A DNA stretch of 64,000 nucleotides from NCBI GenBank assembly GCA_034006265.1, contig JAVETB010000007.1, forward strand, positions 1-64,000. The letters run 5' to 3'. This document shows, piece after piece, positions 53,530 to 62,210 of the stretch; within the stretch, counting starts at the first letter, position 1, and every line of letters starts with the position of its first letter. The notes beneath the pieces are model-generated. The model was not told the origin of the DNA and ran no database searches. It saw nothing but the letters and a program-made list of their open reading frames with translations. The translations under genes and the position numbers were made by a program. The stretch is from Syntrophus sp034006265. Its GTDB lineage: Bacteria; Desulfobacterota; Syntrophia; Syntrophales; Syntrophaceae.

Positions 53530-53880
53530 GATTTCCGTTTCTATCTGTGCATCAGGCGGCGATCTTCGGAACGGACCAAAAACATCCGCATGAAGAACCC
53601 ACCCTTGCAGGTCATTCTAGAAAAATCCCAAAAGAATTCTCGAAGAGGTATTTTCTGTCCAAGGAGGGGAAATGGTTCGGCGCTTCGGCTCGTTCCCGGG
53701 GTTGCCCGGAAGGCGAGAAAGCCGCCGCGCCGCTTTACTCCGATTCAGGATCGGGAACGCATCCGAGCCGGCAACCGGCCTGCCATTCGGCACATCCGGC
53801 ATAAGAAATACGCCGCTTCTGCATCGTCGCCTTGATCTCACCGTGATCCGGATGTGAAGTTTTTGAGGAAAAAACCGCCC
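53530..53880. other. Gap between rpmE and prfA
   Basis: 351 bp, GC-rich in the middle. Several short open frames exist on both strands, none with a convincing ribosome-binding site or recognisable sequence. No RNA gene or repeat was identified. A prfA promoter may lie here but I cannot place one. Confidence 0.4.
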
Positions 53881-54096
53881 TTACGCCTTTTTGTTGTTAA
53901 TCCCGGCGTATTTCTGGTTAAAACGCTCCACCCGGCCGGCCGTGTCAATGATCTTCTGCTTCCCCGTGATAAAGGGATGACACTGGGAACAGATTTCCAC
54001 CTTGATATCCTGTTTCGTTGACCGGGTTTCAATCACATTTCCGCAGACGCAGGTAATGGTTGTCGCTTTATATTCAGGATGAATTCCTTCTTTCAT
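53881..54096 (-). CDS. rpmE: 50S ribosomal protein L31 (zinc-binding form)
   Basis: 71 residues beginning MKEGIHPEYKATTITCVCGNV. The CxC and CSQC pairs (about 16, 18 and 37, 40) make the zinc-type (C+) L31. An ATG 12 bp upstream sits only 1 nt from AGGGAGG, so the downstream ATG is preferred, although its spacing (about 13 nt) is long. A good promoter lies about 100 bp upstream. Confidence 0.94.
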   Translation of the reverse strand: MKEGIHPEYKATTITCVCGNVIETRSTKQDIKVEICSQCHPFITGKQKIIDTAGRVERFNQKYAGINNKKA

Positions 54097-54189
54097 GATC
54101 TTCTGCATACCTCCCTGATGTTTTGATGCCGCCTTGTGCTCCTCGATCGGCGGGAACCGACATCTGTTCCGACGCTGAATTTTTGAGGG

Positions 54190-54217
54190 ATTATAATCAT
54201 CCGGCTCATAAATTCAA
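54190..54217 (-). promoter_or_regulatory. Promoter upstream of rpmE
   Basis: On the minus strand TTGAAT (54217-54212) and a perfect TATAAT (54195-54190) are separated by 16 nt, in the rho-rpmE gap. Transcription would start about 85-90 nt before the rpmE ATG. Confidence 0.55.
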
Positions 54218-54232
54218 GGATTTTTATTTCCG

Positions 54233-55480
54233 TTATGAATTCATGGAATCCAGAAACGCCTGATTGGTCTCCGTCTTTCTCATCTTGTCGATGATGAATT
54301 CCATGGCATCCACCGGGTTCATCTCCTGGAGAAGTCTGCGGAGAATCCAGATCCTGTTGAGGTTCTGCTTTGCCGTCAGAAGTTCCTCCTTCCTGGTGCC
54401 GGAACGGATCAGATCAAAGGCCGGGAAGACTCGCCGATCCGCGATCCGGCGATCCAGATGCAGCTCCATGTTGCCCGTCCCCTTGAATTCCTCAAAGATC
54501 ACCTCATCCATACGGCTTCCCGTGTCGATCAAGGCCGTGGAGATGATGGTCAGGCTGCCTCCTTTTTCGATATTCCGGGCGGCGCCGAAAAACCGCTTGG
54601 GTTTATGGAGCGCATTGGAATCCACCCCCCCGGAAAGCACCTTTCCGCTGGGAGGGACGACGGTGTTGTAAGCCCTGGCCAGCCGCGTGATGCTGTCCAG
54701 AAGGATGACGACGTCCCGCTTGTGCTCGACGAGCCTCTTCGCCTTCTCGATGACCATCTCCGCAACCTGGACATGGCGGGTCGCGGGCTCGTCAAAGGTG
54801 GAGGAGATCACCTCTCCGTTGACGCTTCTCTGCATGTCGGTCACTTCCTCGGGCCGCTCGTCGATGAGCAGCACCATGAGAATGACCTCCTTGTGATTGG
54901 CCGTGATGCTGTGGGCGATATCCTGGAGAAGAACCGTCTTGCCCGCCCGGGGGGGCGACACAATCAGCCCGCGCTGGCCTTTGCCGATGGGCGTAAAGAG
55001 ATCCATGACGCGTGTGGAATAATTCTCCGGGTCACCTTCCAGATTGAGCTTTTCCTGGGGATAGACGGGGGTGAGATTATCGAAAAGGATTTTGTCGCGG
55101 GCAAATTCCGAGCCCTCATAGTTGATGGTGTCGACCTTGAGCAGAGCGAAATACTTTTCACCCTCCTTCGGCGGCCTGACCTCCCCGGAGATTGTGTCCC
55201 CGGTCCGCAGATTGAACCGCCGGATCTGCGAAGGGGAAATGTAGATGTCATCGGGGCTGGGGAGGTAGTTGTAATCGACGGCCCGGAGAAAGCCGAAACC
55301 GTCGGGAAGGATTTCAAGCACGCCCGACCCTGAGATCATCCCGTTTTTTTCCGCCTGAGCCTGCAGGATTGCAAAGATGAGATCCTGCCTTCTCATTCCG
55401 CTGGCGCCGACCACGTTCAACTCCTTGGCAAGATGGGCCAGTTCACTGATCGGCTGTCTTTTGATTTCTTCAATATTCAT
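54233..55480 (-). CDS. rho: Transcription termination factor Rho
   Basis: 415 residues, the usual length. An N-terminal Rho-N helix domain (MNIEEIKRQPISELAHLAKELN) is followed by the OB-fold RNA site (GFLRAVDYNYLPSPDDIYISP) and the ATPase with Walker A SPPRAGKTVLL, Walker B VILLDSITRLARA and the Q-loop (GGVDSNALHKPKRFFGAARN). It is the hexameric RNA translocase of factor-dependent termination. The ATG at 55480 has AAGGA 7 nt upstream. A leader of about 240 nt precedes it. Confidence 0.97.
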   Translation of the reverse strand: MNIEEIKRQPISELAHLAKELNVVGASGMRRQDLIFAILQAQAEKNGMISGSGVLEILPDGFGFLRAVDYNYLPSPDDIYISPSQIRRFNLRTGDTISGEVRPPKEGEKYFALLKVDTINYEGSEFARDKILFDNLTPVYPQEKLNLEGDPENYSTRVMDLFTPIGKGQRGLIVSPPRAGKTVLLQDIAHSITANHKEVILMVLLIDERPEEVTDMQRSVNGEVISSTFDEPATRHVQVAEMVIEKAKRLVEHKRDVVILLDSITRLARAYNTVVPPSGKVLSGGVDSNALHKPKRFFGAARNIEKGGSLTIISTALIDTGSRMDEVIFEEFKGTGNMELHLDRRIADRRVFPAFDLIRSGTRKEELLTAKQNLNRIWILRRLLQEMNPVDAMEFIIDKMRKTETNQAFLDSMNS

Positions 55481-55716
55481 ATTCTTATCCTTACGAGTAT
55501 CCCGGTGGAAATACCTATGCGGCGCATGGGGGCACAACTCCGACCCGGCAGCGCGCCTACACTCCATAAGTGAACCATTTCTTTACGGGAAAAGTGCAAC
55601 TTTATTTGCAACGAGCGAAAAATGAGGAACGTGGATTAATGTAATAGATTGCTATTCTGAACTCAGGAATAATCCATGCGGAAGGGCTTGATATAATCCT
55701 TTCTCAGCGCCGTGCA

Positions 55717-55742
55717 ATAATATAATCTCCCGGTGATGTCAA
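55717..55742 (-). promoter_or_regulatory. Possible rho promoter
   Basis: On the minus strand a perfect TTGACA (55742-55737) is followed by TATTAT (55722-55717), but the spacing is only 14 nt. It lies just after the yfiH stop and would give rho a leader of about 230 nt. Confidence 0.3.
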
Positions 55743-55751
55743 GAAATATTT

Positions 55752-56573
55752 TTATATTCCGTGTGTTTCAACTTTATTGAGCATAATAAAATTGACATGC
55801 CGCCCGGTGTGACCCCGCTCCCTCCGGTGAGAAAAGAACAGATCCGGGTTGCAGCAGGTGCAGTGGCCGGAAAGCGCGACATGGTTTCCCTGGAGGCCTT
55901 TTTCGAGAAGCTGGTGAACATTGGCCAGGGGCAAGTCCAGGTTCCAGCGTTCGAAATGGGACCTGGACCGGAAAAACCGTTCCGACCCGGAATGATGATT
56001 CATCGCCCGGTAGACCCGGCCATCGACTTCATAACAGCAAGGTCCGATGGAAGGGCCGATAGCCGCCAGGATATCCGCCGGACGGCATTGAAATTCCCTG
56101 ACCATGACGTCAACGACCCTGGCAGCGATTTTCAATGCGGTTCCTCCCCATCCTGCATGAATCGCGCCAACGACTTGCCGACAGGGATCCAGAAGAAAAA
56201 CCGGGACACAATCGGCGGTTTTGATGCAGAGGGCCACACCGGGAAGGCTCGTCACACAGGCATCACAGGCGGGCTCGTCCCTGTCGGGCGCCGAAGAGAG
56301 GTCTTCCCTGACCACAAGGACCTCGTCTCCGTGAACCTGGTCCAGCACCAGGAAGGAGCGGAGCGGGATGCCGAAGGAGCGGCTGAGAATGTTCCAGTTT
56401 TCTTCAACCCGCATCGGGTCGTCCCCTTGTGCGGCGGTCACGTTCAAAGAGGCAAAAGGTCCCTCACTGACCCCGCCCCGGCGGGTGCAGAAGGCATGGG
56501 TTAGAAATTTGAAGTCCTGTAAATTCGGAGCCTGAAGAAAGGCAACCGAATTTCGCTGAGCTATGGGGAACAC
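55752..56573 (-). CDS. YfiH/YlmD-family multicopper-fold purine nucleoside phosphorylase
   Basis: 273 residues of the family formerly called polyphenol oxidase or laccase domain, now known to act on purine nucleosides (adenosine deaminase/phosphorylase activity in several members). Zinc ligands are visible: VHGDEV (His), TADCVPVFLLDP (Cys) and AIHAGWGGT (His). GRHVNFIMLN ends the domain. It lies 89 bp after rluD in the hemN-like/selA/rluD/yfiH unit. The start appears to be a GTG with no strong ribosome-binding site. Confidence 0.88.
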   Translation of the reverse strand: MFPIAQRNSVAFLQAPNLQDFKFLTHAFCTRRGGVSEGPFASLNVTAAQGDDPMRVEENWNILSRSFGIPLRSFLVLDQVHGDEVLVVREDLSSAPDRDEPACDACVTSLPGVALCIKTADCVPVFLLDPCRQVVGAIHAGWGGTALKIAARVVDVMVREFQCRPADILAAIGPSIGPCCYEVDGRVYRAMNHHSGSERFFRSRSHFERWNLDLPLANVHQLLEKGLQGNHVALSGHCTCCNPDLFFSHRRERGHTGRHVNFIMLNKVETHGI

Positions 56574-56662
56574 GTCTTCTCCTTACATTTTCCCTGATGG
56601 TGATACGTAGAACGCCCCGCTGCCTCTGTCCGGAGGGATTGAAACCTGAAAAAAAGAGCATT

Positions 56663-57643
56663 CTAAAGGCGGGCAAGGCAATGTTCCCGCAGGAAGCGGC
56701 AGAGTTCCGCCATGTCCGCAGGGAGGGGAGCCTCGAATTCCATCTGTTCACCCCCTACAGGGTGAACAAACGAAAGGCGCGCCGCATGAAGGGCCTGCCG
56801 GTTCATTCCCTTCAGGCGGGACCGGACGACCGGGTCCGTGATGGCGGAAATCCGCTTCGTACTCCCATAAACCGGATCGCCGACCACCGGGTGTCCTGTC
56901 GCCGCCAGGTGCACCCGGATCTGGTGGGTTCTCCCGGTTTCAATAGCCACTTTCAGGAGTGCCGCCACGCCGAAACGCTCGGTTATTTCCCAGGAAGTGA
57001 CGGCTCTTTTCCCCCGCCGACTTTTTGTCGACATTTTTTTCCGTTCCACGGGGTGCCGCCCAACCGGCAGATCGATCGTCCCCTGATTCTCTCCGGGGTT
57101 CCCATAAACGAGGGCGACATAGGTCTTTTGGACCTGGCGGTTCTTGAATTGAGACGCAAGCCCCGAATGGGCCGCATCGGATTTGGCAACCACCAGCACA
57201 CCGGAGGTGTCCCTGTCCAGACGATGCACGATTCCCGGACGCAGAACTCCTCCGATTCCCGGCAAATCCCGGCAGTGGTGGAGAAGGGCATGCACCAGGG
57301 TTCCTTCCGCATGCCCCGCCGCCGGATGAACCACCAGTCCGGCCGGTTTGTCCAGCACCAGCAGGTCATGATCTTCGTAGAGGATGGAGAGAGGGATGTC
57401 CTCGGGGAGCAGCTCCAGGGGTTCTGCCTGAGGTTCCTCAAGCGTCACTTCATCGCCGGCACGGAGTTTCCGGCTTGCCCGGACCGCCTTTGCTCCGCAG
57501 ACCGCAACCCGTCCGTCATCAATGAGCCGCTTGAGCCGCGCCCGGGAAAGGTCAGGCCGCTGCCGGACCAGGAACACGTCCAGTCGCAGACCGCTGTCCG
57601 CCCCGTTGACCGTATACGTCCGGAAGATGGCTCCCTCGTCCAT
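56663..57643 (-). CDS. RluD-family 23S rRNA pseudouridine synthase
   Basis: 326 residues: an N-terminal S4 domain (RLDVFLVRQRPDLSRARLKRLIDDGRV) and the RluA catalytic core with GIVHRLDRDTSGVLVVAKS, containing the catalytic Asp, plus ETGRTHQIRVHLA and GHPVVGDPVYG. RluD modifies positions 1911/1915/1917 in helix 69; the S4 domain supports RluD or a close paralogue. It starts 12 bp after selA. Confidence 0.9.
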   Translation of the reverse strand: MDEGAIFRTYTVNGADSGLRLDVFLVRQRPDLSRARLKRLIDDGRVAVCGAKAVRASRKLRAGDEVTLEEPQAEPLELLPEDIPLSILYEDHDLLVLDKPAGLVVHPAAGHAEGTLVHALLHHCRDLPGIGGVLRPGIVHRLDRDTSGVLVVAKSDAAHSGLASQFKNRQVQKTYVALVYGNPGENQGTIDLPVGRHPVERKKMSTKSRRGKRAVTSWEITERFGVAALLKVAIETGRTHQIRVHLAATGHPVVGDPVYGSTKRISAITDPVVRSRLKGMNRQALHAARLSFVHPVGGEQMEFEAPLPADMAELCRFLREHCLARL

Positions 57644-57655
57644 GCCTGTGACAGG

Positions 57656-59074
57656 TCAGGTGTTCTCGGCAAGAAAAAGAAATCCGTTTCGGATCAGCGT
57701 CAGTTCATCCTCGGCAACCGTGCGCAGATCCAGCAGGAGTTCATTTTCGGCCACCCGGACAATAATCGGCAGGTCAAGCCGGCGCAGGCGCTCTTCCAGA
57801 CGCCCGGCAGAGCAACCGGCCATCCGCACCCCCACCATCATGGTCGGGATTTCCATTCCAGGCAAGGCCCCTCCCCCGACCATCGACGCCCCCGGCCTTA
57901 ACGCCAGGGAAAAAGAGTCCGGCAAAGCCCGCTTCAAGAGCCGCTTCAATTTGCCGGCCCGGCGCGTCACATCGTCCAGGGATTCGGTCAGGGCTTTGAG
58001 AATCCGCAGCCGGTTCACAGCCTCCCGTGGATTCAGGTAAACCCTCAGGGTCGCTTCCAGCGCGGCCAGGGTCAGCTTGTCGATCCGCAGGGCCCGGTTC
58101 AGGGGATTCCTCTGAATGGCAGCGAGAAGGTCCCGTCGGCCCAGGATGATCCCGGCCTGCGGCCCCCCCAGCATCTTGTCGCCGCTGAACGTCAGAACAT
58201 CCACACCCGTGGCGGCTACCGCCCGGACGACGGGCTCGGCGGGCAGGCCATGTTCCGAGAGGTCGATAAAGCATCCACTGCCCACGTCGTACATGACCGG
58301 GAGGGCATGCTTTTTCCCCAGCGCCACCAGCTCCTCCAGCGAAGCCTCTTCCGTAAAGCCCGTCATCTTGAAATTACTGGAATGCACCTTGAGGATCAGT
58401 CCCGTCTCCGGGGTAATGGCCCGCTCGTAATCCGCCAGGCGGGTCCGGTTGGTCGTTCCCACTTCCCTCAGCCGGGCGCCGCTTTTTTCCATGATTTCCG
58501 GGATGCGGAATTCTCCGCCGATCTCCACAAGCTCCCCCCTGGAAACAATGACCTCCCGGCCCTCCGCCAGGGCATTGAGGGCCAGCAGCACGGCGGCGGC
58601 ATTGTTGTTGACCACCAGGGCGTCCTCAACCCCCGCAAGAAGACAGAACAGCTCCCGGACGGCATCATAGCGCTTTCCCCGTTCGCCCCTGGACAGGTCA
58701 TACTCCAGGTTGGAGTATCCTGCAGCCACGGCCAGAAGCCGCTCTCTCGCCTCCGGACACAGCGGCGCCCTTCCCAGGTTCGTGTGCAGAATAACCCCCG
58801 TGGCGTTGATGACGCGCTTCAGCCGTGGGGCGTGCAGGGCCTCAATGCGCTTTTCCACGAGGTCGGCGATTTCCTCGGCCATGGGAAGGCGGATTTTCTC
58901 CGCCGAACCCTTCTGCCGGAGAATCGAACGGCGCAGATTCTCCACAGACTCCCGGCATGCGGCCCGGACGATTTCACGGGGAGTTTGGCGCCCTGCGCCA
59001 CGCCCTTCCAGGATCCGCATAATGTCGTTGATGTTCGGAAGTCCCCGCAGCAATGTCTGGATCTGTTCATTCAT
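57656..59074 (-). CDS. selA: L-seryl-tRNA(Sec) selenium transferase
   Basis: 472 residues, the normal SelA length. It converts seryl-tRNA(Sec) to selenocysteyl-tRNA(Sec) using selenophosphate and PLP. The PLP lysine is in TFSGDKMLGGPQAG (about 293-306), with RVINATGVILHTNLGRAPL and YSNLEYDLSRGERG near the front. The ATG at 59074 has AGGAG 7 nt upstream. It overlaps the HemN-like gene by 8 bp. Its presence implies a selenocysteine pathway; selB, selC and selD are not in this window. Confidence 0.95.
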   Translation of the reverse strand: MNEQIQTLLRGLPNINDIMRILEGRGAGRQTPREIVRAACRESVENLRRSILRQKGSAEKIRLPMAEEIADLVEKRIEALHAPRLKRVINATGVILHTNLGRAPLCPEARERLLAVAAGYSNLEYDLSRGERGKRYDAVRELFCLLAGVEDALVVNNNAAAVLLALNALAEGREVIVSRGELVEIGGEFRIPEIMEKSGARLREVGTTNRTRLADYERAITPETGLILKVHSSNFKMTGFTEEASLEELVALGKKHALPVMYDVGSGCFIDLSEHGLPAEPVVRAVAATGVDVLTFSGDKMLGGPQAGIILGRRDLLAAIQRNPLNRALRIDKLTLAALEATLRVYLNPREAVNRLRILKALTESLDDVTRRAGKLKRLLKRALPDSFSLALRPGASMVGGGALPGMEIPTMMVGVRMAGCSAGRLEERLRRLDLPIIVRVAENELLLDLRTVAEDELTLIRNGFLFLAENT

Positions 59075-60338
59075 GGACCGGCTCCTGAATTCTGGAGAGA
59101 GGAAGAGGACGCTCCGTTGCGGGGGTGTCCGCCCGGCAGAAGTCACGGAAATTATTCACCGATGTAAAGAATTCCCTCATGATGACCACCCAGAGATAGC
59201 AGCCCCGCGGGGTCAGCCGCCAGTCCGGCGCCGAGTACCTCAAGGCGCCGACGAGCAGGAAAAGGATCAAATCCAGCCAGAGCCCGGGGGACAGGCGACC
59301 GTCGTATTTTGCCGTCAGATGAGAGTGGTTCAACCGTGTCGAAAAGAGCTTCATGACGAAATCATACCGCATCCGCTCCTCCAGGGTAAATGTCCGGGCA
59401 GCCATCAGAGGCAGCTCATCCGCGCCCAGGCGTTTGCAGTACTCGGCAAGATCAAAGGTGTTGGCGTAGCAGACGCCGTCCAGGTAGCCGATGGAGCCGC
59501 TCCCCAGGCCCGCGTATTCATCATAATCCACGATGTACTCGTCGATCATGGTCCCCTTGCGGGAAAAGCACCAGGCGGAAGAAAAGCGGTACTCGCTGCC
59601 GAGCCTGTCCCGTATCCGCTCGTAGAAGGCTTTTTCCCGCTCCATGCTCACCCGCCCCAAGGTCCGGGTGACCAGCTTCCTGGTCGAATCCGAAACCATG
59701 AGCGGATACCAGGTAACCTGGTCCACTCCCAGGTCCAAAAGGATATCCAGGTCCCGCTCCAGCATGGCCATATCCTGCGAGGGGAAGTTGAAGATCATAT
59801 CGGCATTGAGGGTGTCAAAACGCCCCTGCGCCAGCTTGAGCCTTTCAATGATCTCGGCGCCGCTGCCGTATTTGTCGTAGCGGTCCATGGCCTTCAGCAG
59901 TCCATCATCAAAGCTCTGAACGCCCACGGAAAGGCGGTTGATTCCCATCCGGCTCAGATGGTCGAGACGCTCGGGGGTCAGATGGTTCGGATTGGTTTCC
60001 ACCGACACTTCCCGGATGGCAAAACACCGGCGGACCAGCTCCAGGGTTTCCTCCAGCTCATCCGGGAGGATCGTGGGCGTCCCGCCGCCGACATAGACGC
60101 CGCCAAAGCGGTAGCCCTTATCCCTGTACAGGCGGATTTCTCTGCGCAGAGCGGAGAAATATTCCCGGCAGCGCCCCTCTTCAAAGACAAAGCGGTTGAA
60201 GGAACAGTAAGGACAGAGGCGCTCGCAAAAGGGGACATGAAGATAGAGGAGGCGGGGCTCGCCCGACGACACGGCGGGCAGGAAAGGCTTCTGGCCCTCC
60301 TGGAAGCGCATAACCCGCGAAAAGTTCCGCCGGGCCAT
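59067..60338 (-). CDS. HemN/HemW-like radical SAM protein
   Basis: 423 residues with the radical SAM cluster motif CERLCPYCSFN, GGGTPTILPDEL, ETNPNHL and RLSVGVQSFDD, as in the coproporphyrinogen III oxidase family. The C-terminal HemN-type domain ends in RLTPRGCYLWVVIMREFFTSVNNFR. HemN makes protoporphyrinogen IX and HemW is a heme chaperone; the two cannot be separated safely here. Start choice is weak: no good ribosome-binding site is found, and the frame is open to 60476. It overlaps selA and is divergent from def. Confidence 0.78.
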   Translation of the reverse strand: MARRNFSRVMRFQEGQKPFLPAVSSGEPRLLYLHVPFCERLCPYCSFNRFVFEEGRCREYFSALRREIRLYRDKGYRFGGVYVGGGTPTILPDELEETLELVRRCFAIREVSVETNPNHLTPERLDHLSRMGINRLSVGVQSFDDGLLKAMDRYDKYGSGAEIIERLKLAQGRFDTLNADMIFNFPSQDMAMLERDLDILLDLGVDQVTWYPLMVSDSTRKLVTRTLGRVSMEREKAFYERIRDRLGSEYRFSSAWCFSRKGTMIDEYIVDYDEYAGLGSGSIGYLDGVCYANTFDLAEYCKRLGADELPLMAARTFTLEERMRYDFVMKLFSTRLNHSHLTAKYDGRLSPGLWLDLILFLLVGALRYSAPDWRLTPRGCYLWVVIMREFFTSVNNFRDFCRADTPATERPLPLSRIQEPVHE

Positions 60339-60484
60339 ATAACCGACGATGGATGGGATCACGTTTATTTTCCGGTTTGCTGACTTTTCCTTTGGGAAGG
60401 GTGAAAAACGCCCCTCTTCCGCAAGAGGAGAAACGCTAACAGATCGAAAAAAGATTATCAAGGATATTGTCGCCATGACAATTC

Positions 60485-60513
60485 TTGAAATGGTTGTCGT
60501 GAAATGTTATATG
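60485..60513 (+). promoter_or_regulatory. Promoter upstream of the deformylase gene
   Basis: TTGAAA (60485-60490) and TATATG (60508-60513) are separated by 17 nt in the gap between the divergent HemN-like and deformylase genes. The start would be about 25 nt before the deformylase ATG. Confidence 0.45.
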
Positions 60514-60545
60514 AAATCTCACGATAAAATTATTCGAGGCAGTCC

Positions 60546-61118
60546 ATGAAACCGCAGAATCACAGGGTGCTGACCCTCTGGGACGACATCTCCCTCACCG
60601 ATGAGGAGACGCGCATCCTGCGCACACCATCCTCAGACGTTCCTCTCCCCCTGACTCCTGAAGCCAGGGAGCAGATTTCAACCCTGGTTGAAGCCTTTCT
60701 CGAGCTGGAAGGCGCCCTGGGGCTGGCGGCGCCGCAGATTGGAATCAACAGAAAGATCGTCATATTCCGCAACAAGGGATTTGATGAAGAACACTGGTCC
60801 AGGAAGGAAAGGGACTATGACCTGCTCATAAACCCCCGCATTACGCAGACCCGGGGGGAACCCGTCAAGGGGGCGGAGGGTTGCCTCTCCTGCCCGGAAG
60901 TCCAGGTCGAGGTCTACCGCTTCCCGGAAATCAAGGTCCGGGCCTACGACATCAAGGGCAACCGGATCAGCAAACGGTACGAGGATTTTCTCGCCCGCAT
61001 CGCCCAGCACGAGATCGATCACCTCGACGGACGGTTGATTGTGGATTATGACGGCCCGATCTACTTCCCCAAAGAAAAGAAAAGCTTCTTTGAACGGATT
61101 TTTGCAAGAATCACCTGA
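60546..61118 (+). CDS. def: Peptide deformylase family protein
   Basis: 190 residues. The three deformylase motifs are recognisable: GALGLAAPQIG (about 56-66), EGCLSCPE (about 117-124) with the metal Cys, and QHEIDHLDG (about 155-163) with HExxH. It removes formyl from nascent N-termini. The second motif has Cys where Val, Phe or Leu normally follows EGCLS. GAGG lies 6 nt before the ATG. It is not next to fmt, the usual partner, so it could be a second copy. Confidence 0.85.
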   Translation: MKPQNHRVLTLWDDISLTDEETRILRTPSSDVPLPLTPEAREQISTLVEAFLELEGALGLAAPQIGINRKIVIFRNKGFDEEHWSRKERDYDLLINPRITQTRGEPVKGAEGCLSCPEVQVEVYRFPEIKVRAYDIKGNRISKRYEDFLARIAQHEIDHLDGRLIVDYDGPIYFPKEKKSFFERIFARIT

Positions 61119-61151
61119 TGCCCCGGCATCCCATCACGAAAGCCTGCGCCC

Positions 61152-62210
61152 GTGTATTCCGCCATGCTGGTCAACGATCCGTTCGGGGATCCCGCCGTCC
61201 TGATCAAATGCAAATACCGCCAGAAGTCCGTGCTCTTCGATCTCGGAGATCTTTACGGCCTGGCCCCCCGGGAAATTCTCAAAGTCGGGCATATTTTCGT
61301 GTCTCACACGCATGTGGACCACTTTATCGGATTCGATACGATTCTGAGAATCTGCCTGGGAAGAAACCAGCGGATCCATCTCTTCGGCCCCCCCGGCTTC
61401 CTCTTCCAGGTTGAAAGCAAGCTGCAGGGCTACACGTGGAACCTCGTGGAAAATTACTCCAACAACTTCGAACTGCTGGCTACGGAAATCTCTCCCCTCC
61501 GCCGGCGATCCCGGCTCTATCGCTGCAGAACCGCTTTCCGCCCCGAACCGGTCGTGGAAGAAGACCTCCCCGAATCCGCCCCCCTCACGGAAGAGACGTT
61601 TTTTACCATCCGCTGCACGTTGCTTGACCATCTCATTCCCTGCCTGGCTTTCCGCTTCGAAGAAAAAAGCCGGCTGAACATCCTGAAAAACGGCCTTGAG
61701 GTCCTTGGCCTCCCCACCGGACCATGGCTGATGGATCTCAAGGAAGCGATCCTTAAGGGCAGGCCCGACGATTACCCCATCGGGGTCTGGAGCAAATCCG
61801 GGGACAGTCCGACGGATCGGCGAACCTTTCCCCTGGGGTTCCTGAAGGAAAAGGCGGTCAGGATATCCCGGGGACAGCGGATCTGCTACGTGACGGACGC
61901 AGTCTTCAGTCCCGAAAATGTTAGGCGCATTCTCGCCCTGGCCGATTCCGCCGACCACCTGATCATTGAAGCAACCTTCCTCCATGAAGATCTTGACAGG
62001 GCGACCCGGAAGTATCATCTGACCGCCCGTCAGGCGGGTTTCCTGGCGCGACGGGCGGCAGCCAAACGCCTTTCCCTTTTTCATTATTCCCCCAAGTACA
62101 AGGGGAGAGGAGAGGCATTGCGGCTTGAAGCCATGGAGGCTTTTGACGGCCAGGGTGCCGAGCCGGTCCCCTCGCTTCCGCATTCCCATTATCGAGGAGC
62201 AGGCGTTTGA
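61152..62210 (+). CDS. MBL-fold hydrolase, RNase Z-like
   Basis: 352 residues of the metallo-beta-lactamase fold. SHTHVDHFIGFD (HxHxDH) gives the zinc ligands, FDLGD precedes it, and later CYVTDAV (Asp), IIEATFLHED and FHYSPKYKGRG (His) complete the site. It resembles the RNase Z-like family found in Deltaproteobacteria rather than classical RNase Z (about 300 residues). A middle insertion (about 110-200) is present. The start may be GTG 61152 or ATG 61164. It lies 33 bp after def, and its TGA overlaps the next start as TTGA. Confidence 0.75.
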   Translation: MYSAMLVNDPFGDPAVLIKCKYRQKSVLFDLGDLYGLAPREILKVGHIFVSHTHVDHFIGFDTILRICLGRNQRIHLFGPPGFLFQVESKLQGYTWNLVENYSNNFELLATEISPLRRRSRLYRCRTAFRPEPVVEEDLPESAPLTEETFFTIRCTLLDHLIPCLAFRFEEKSRLNILKNGLEVLGLPTGPWLMDLKEAILKGRPDDYPIGVWSKSGDSPTDRRTFPLGFLKEKAVRISRGQRICYVTDAVFSPENVRRILALADSADHLIIEATFLHEDLDRATRKYHLTARQAGFLARRAAAKRLSLFHYSPKYKGRGEALRLEAMEAFDGQGAEPVPSLPHSHYRGAGV

